Positions 35,382 to 37,121 of a DNA stretch of 37,121 bases are shown here, one piece after another. The DNA is from Acidimicrobiaceae bacterium. GTDB lineage: Bacteria; Actinomycetota; Acidimicrobiia; Acidimicrobiales; Aldehydirespiratoraceae. Under the pieces are notes generated by a model that worked only from the letters and a program-made list of their open reading frames with translations, searched no databases and was not told where the DNA came from. Made by a program: the position numbers and the translations under genes. Within the stretch, counting starts at the first letter, position 1. Each line of letters begins with the position of its first letter. The stretch spans positions 1 through 37,121 of the forward strand of contig VXWX01000034.1 of assembly GCA_009835735.1 (NCBI GenBank), in the 5' to 3' direction.

Positions 35382-35834
35382 ATGACAGACAGTCCGCAAG
35401 CCGCCGTGGCCGGCCGCACCGCTCCGATCAGGGTGGTTCTGGCCAAGCTCGGTCTCGACGGCCACGACCGGGGCCTCAAGGTGGTCGCCCGCATGTTGCG
35501 CGACGCCGGCATGGAGGTGATCTATCTCGGCCTGCGCCAGACAACCGACACCGTCATCGCCGCGGTCGAGCAGGAAGACGCCGACGTCATCGGCCTGTCG
35601 ATGCATAATGCAGGCCACCTGGCCCTCGCTCCCCGGATCGTGCAGGCTGTCTCCGACGCGGGACTCGATGTGCCGGTGGTCATCGGCGGGATCGTGCCAG
35701 AGGCCGACGTGAGCGCCCTCAAGGAAATGGGCATCAGCGCCGTGCTGCACCCCGGCGCATCGGCGGTGGCTGTGGGTGAGGCAGTCCGCGAGGCGGTCCG
35801 TGGCTCGCTCGGCGACCAGCCAGTCCACGACTAG
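35382..35834 (+). CDS. Cobalamin-binding small subunit of acyl-CoA mutase
   Basis: The 150-residue protein is a Rossmann-like B12-binding domain. LGLDGHDRGLKVVARMLRDAG contains the DxHxxG motif whose His coordinates cobalt from below; GLSMHNAGH and VVIGGIVPEAD complete the nucleotide-tail pocket (S-x-L is replaced by S-M-H here). It pairs with the large subunit 14 bp upstream, as in isobutyryl-CoA, 2-hydroxyisobutyryl-CoA and archaeal methylmalonyl-CoA mutases. The ATG at 35382 is the first in frame. Confidence 0.93.
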   Translation: MTDSPQAAVAGRTAPIRVVLAKLGLDGHDRGLKVVARMLRDAGMEVIYLGLRQTTDTVIAAVEQEDADVIGLSMHNAGHLALAPRIVQAVSDAGLDVPVVIGGIVPEADVSALKEMGISAVLHPGASAVAVGEAVREAVRGSLGDQPVHD

Positions 35835-35846
35835 GTCCGCGAACCG

Positions 35847-36812
35847 GTGACCGAACCCGGTGACCTGCTCGAGCGTGCCATCGCGGGTGAGCGGCGAGCG
35901 CTGGGCCGGCTGCTCAGCCTTGTGGAGCAGGGCGGTGAAGCCGCCGACGAGGTCGCCGAGATGGTCCACGACCGAACACCGGGAGAGGCACCCGTCATCG
36001 GTGTCACCGGCGCGCCCGGGACGGGCAAGTCCACCCTGGTGGGCCACCTAGTCAAGGAGATGGCCGGCACGGGTGGCCAGCCCGCGGTCCTCGCCGTCGA
36101 CCCGTCCTCACCGCTCACCGGTGGAGCGATCTTGGGCGACCGCATCCGAATGGACGGCGTAGCCGGCGGCCGGGCGTTCATCCGCTCGATGGCCACCCGC
36201 GGCCACGCCGGCGGGTTGGCGCTGGCCGTGCCCGCAGCCCTGCGACTCTTCGAGGCGTGCGGCTTCGGGCCGCTCGTGGTCGAGACCGTCGGTGTGGGCC
36301 AGGTCGAGGTCGACGTCACCCGCACCGCCGACACCACGGTGGTGCTGGTCGCCCCGGGGATGGGCGACGCTGTGCAGGCCAACAAGGCCGGCCTCCTGGA
36401 GGTGGCCGACGTGCTGGTAGTCAACAAGGCCGATCGCCCCGGCGCCGACGACACCCGCCGCGACCTAGAGCACATGCTCGACCTAGGCCGCATCACCGGC
36501 CTAGCGCAGGACTGGCGCCCCAACATCATCATGACCACCGCCACCACCGGCACCGGAGCAGACCAGGTCCAAAACGCCATCCAAGCCCATAGGGAGCACT
36601 TGACCGAAACAGGCCAACTAGAAGCCCGCCGCCGATCAAGGATCCACCAAGAAGTCCTCGACCGAGTAACCCAAGAACTGGACGCCGCCGCATCGCAGTA
36701 CCTGAGTACACAACCGGCTGTACTGACGGAGGCGCTAGCGGGCCGCAGCACCCCCGCCGCCACAGCGGCCAAGATCAGCAAGCGCCTATTGAGCAACCAG
36801 CCCCCCAGCTAA
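35847..36812 (+). CDS. meaB: MeaB/ArgK-type G-protein chaperone of B12 mutase
   Basis: The 321-residue GTPase loads adenosylcobalamin into, and protects, the mutase encoded upstream. It has Walker A GAPGTGKST, DPSSPLTGGAILGDRIRM (switch region), VETVGVGQVEVD and the base-specificity NKAD. The C-terminal dimerisation arm is present. The start is GTG at 35847, 12 bp after the B12 subunit. From about 36440 to the end the codons use more A in the third position (CAA, GAA, CTA, ACA) and the gene ends in TAA, while the first two thirds follow the window's G/C-ending style. The change may reflect recombination or an old gene-end replacement (inference). Confidence 0.93.
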   Translation: MTEPGDLLERAIAGERRALGRLLSLVEQGGEAADEVAEMVHDRTPGEAPVIGVTGAPGTGKSTLVGHLVKEMAGTGGQPAVLAVDPSSPLTGGAILGDRIRMDGVAGGRAFIRSMATRGHAGGLALAVPAALRLFEACGFGPLVVETVGVGQVEVDVTRTADTTVVLVAPGMGDAVQANKAGLLEVADVLVVNKADRPGADDTRRDLEHMLDLGRITGLAQDWRPNIIMTTATTGTGADQVQNAIQAHREHLTETGQLEARRRSRIHQEVLDRVTQELDAAASQYLSTQPAVLTEALAGRSTPAATAAKISKRLLSNQPPS

Positions 36813-37020
36813 CTCAAAGCGATCCCCCTGCCGCAGGAGAGACGCGGCCGGCGAGGCCGGGGGGTGGCGCCGGGTCCGGGCGGTCGACAATGGGGCGCAG
36901 CCCCGTCGACCGGACGGGCCCTGCGACAGGACCCGCCGGCCGGAGGGCCCAAGCCCTACCGCGCCAGAAGGATCCGGCGGGCCCCCTGCGACAGGACCCG
37001 CCGGCCGGACGCGCCACGCA
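36813..37020. other. Non-coding GC-rich stretch between convergent genes
   Basis: This 208-bp gap between meaB and the J-domain gene contains a long hairpin (36881-36912) and one full copy of a 65-bp repeat. I see no plausible open frame; short frames lack a start signal. Confidence 0.5.
36881..36912. terminator. Long hairpin, possible bidirectional terminator
   Basis: CGGTCGAC (36881-36888) pairs with GTCGACCG (36905-36912), enclosing an AAT bulge and an inner GGGGC-GCA-GCCCC stem. This gives 13 bp of stem with a 3-nt loop, between convergent genes. No T-run follows on either strand. Confidence 0.5.
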
Positions 37021-37048
37021 CTACCGCGCCAGGAGGATCCGGCGAGCC
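36919..37048. repeat. 65-bp tandem duplication at the 3' end of the J-domain gene
   Basis: Copy 1 (36919-36983) and copy 2 (36984-37048) share CCCTGCGACAGGACCCGCCG and a CTACCGCGCCAG(A/G)AGGATCC end, with a few substitutions in between. Copy 2 contains the last codons and stop of the minus-strand J-domain gene; copy 1 repeats them, including a second in-phase RRILLAR-stop. Confidence 0.75.
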
Positions 37049-37121
37049 TCGCTCAACTCAGCAATACGGTCGGCAGCCTCGGCTTCGGCCGCGCCGAGAT
37101 CGGGGTGAGCGGCGCGGAGTG
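37021..37121 (-). CDS. J-domain-like protein, C-terminal fragment
   Basis: Only the last 32 or so codons are in the window; the gene continues past the right edge. The readable end is LRAAHPDLGAAEAEAADR followed by IAELSEARRILLAR and TAG. The HPD tripeptide followed by an amphipathic helix (RIAELSEARRILL) is the second half of a J-domain, which stimulates Hsp70 ATPase activity, here placed at the very C-terminus. It converges on meaB. Confidence 0.6.
   Translation of the reverse strand, partial: LRAAHPDLGAAEAEAADRIAELSEARRILLAR

Overview
The window is high-GC DNA (my estimate by eye is the high 60s percent) with almost wall-to-wall genes on both strands, tight operons and many GTG starts. 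Several features point to Actinomycetota: a PASTA-domain kinase-like protein, an F420-type luciferase-like oxidoreductase, an Asp-type MurA, an NTF2/SnoaL-like protein, and widespread leaderless starts. The gene content suggests a marine or symbiotic lineage such as Acidimicrobiia, but this is inference because no rRNA gene is present. I saw no tRNA, rRNA, CRISPR array, insertion sequence or prophage.

Layout. 226-12493: MATE exporter; gatC-gatA-gatB (tRNA-dependent amidation) on the minus strand; a PASTA protein whose kinase domain has lost its catalytic residues, divergent from a one-TM extracytoplasmic protein; a beta-class DNA methyltransferase with a C-terminal extension; ligA; a membrane protein; and a small retropepsin-like protease behind an AT-rich promoter. 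12529-19398: mnmA with its cysteine desulfurase (tRNA thiolation), a zinc-ribbon rhomboid protease, a GH15 glucoamylase/trehalase-type enzyme, an Nfu-type Fe-S protein, a 48-residue membrane protein and murA. 19427-26099: an MFS transporter, then the minus-strand housekeeping run prfA-prmC-tsaC-rpiB-glyA and an alpha/beta hydrolase. 26160-32794: accessory metabolism, namely choline-sulfatase, an LLM oxidoreductase, a degenerate M28-like protein, a TauD/TfdA dioxygenase, a TM/coiled-coil protein, a SnoaL-like protein and a dienelactone hydrolase. 32816-37121: polyphosphate kinase 2, divergent from a B12-dependent acyl-CoA mutase operon (large subunit, B12 subunit, MeaB chaperone), then repeats and the end of a J-domain gene.

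Most notable observations. (1) Seventeen genes have a TANNNT hexamer 6-10 nt upstream of an ATG/GTG start, so leaderless transcription appears to be the default, and this rule resolves several starts. (2) The mutase carries the Phe/Gln substrate-pocket pair of isobutyryl-CoA-type mutases, not the Tyr/Arg pair of methylmalonyl-CoA mutase. (3) The PASTA kinase is a predicted pseudokinase. (4) The M28-like protein lacks most zinc ligands, and its promoter points to a possible ATC start codon. (5) The 3' ends of two genes, including their stop codons, are tandemly duplicated just downstream. (6) MurA has Asp in place of the fosfomycin-target Cys.
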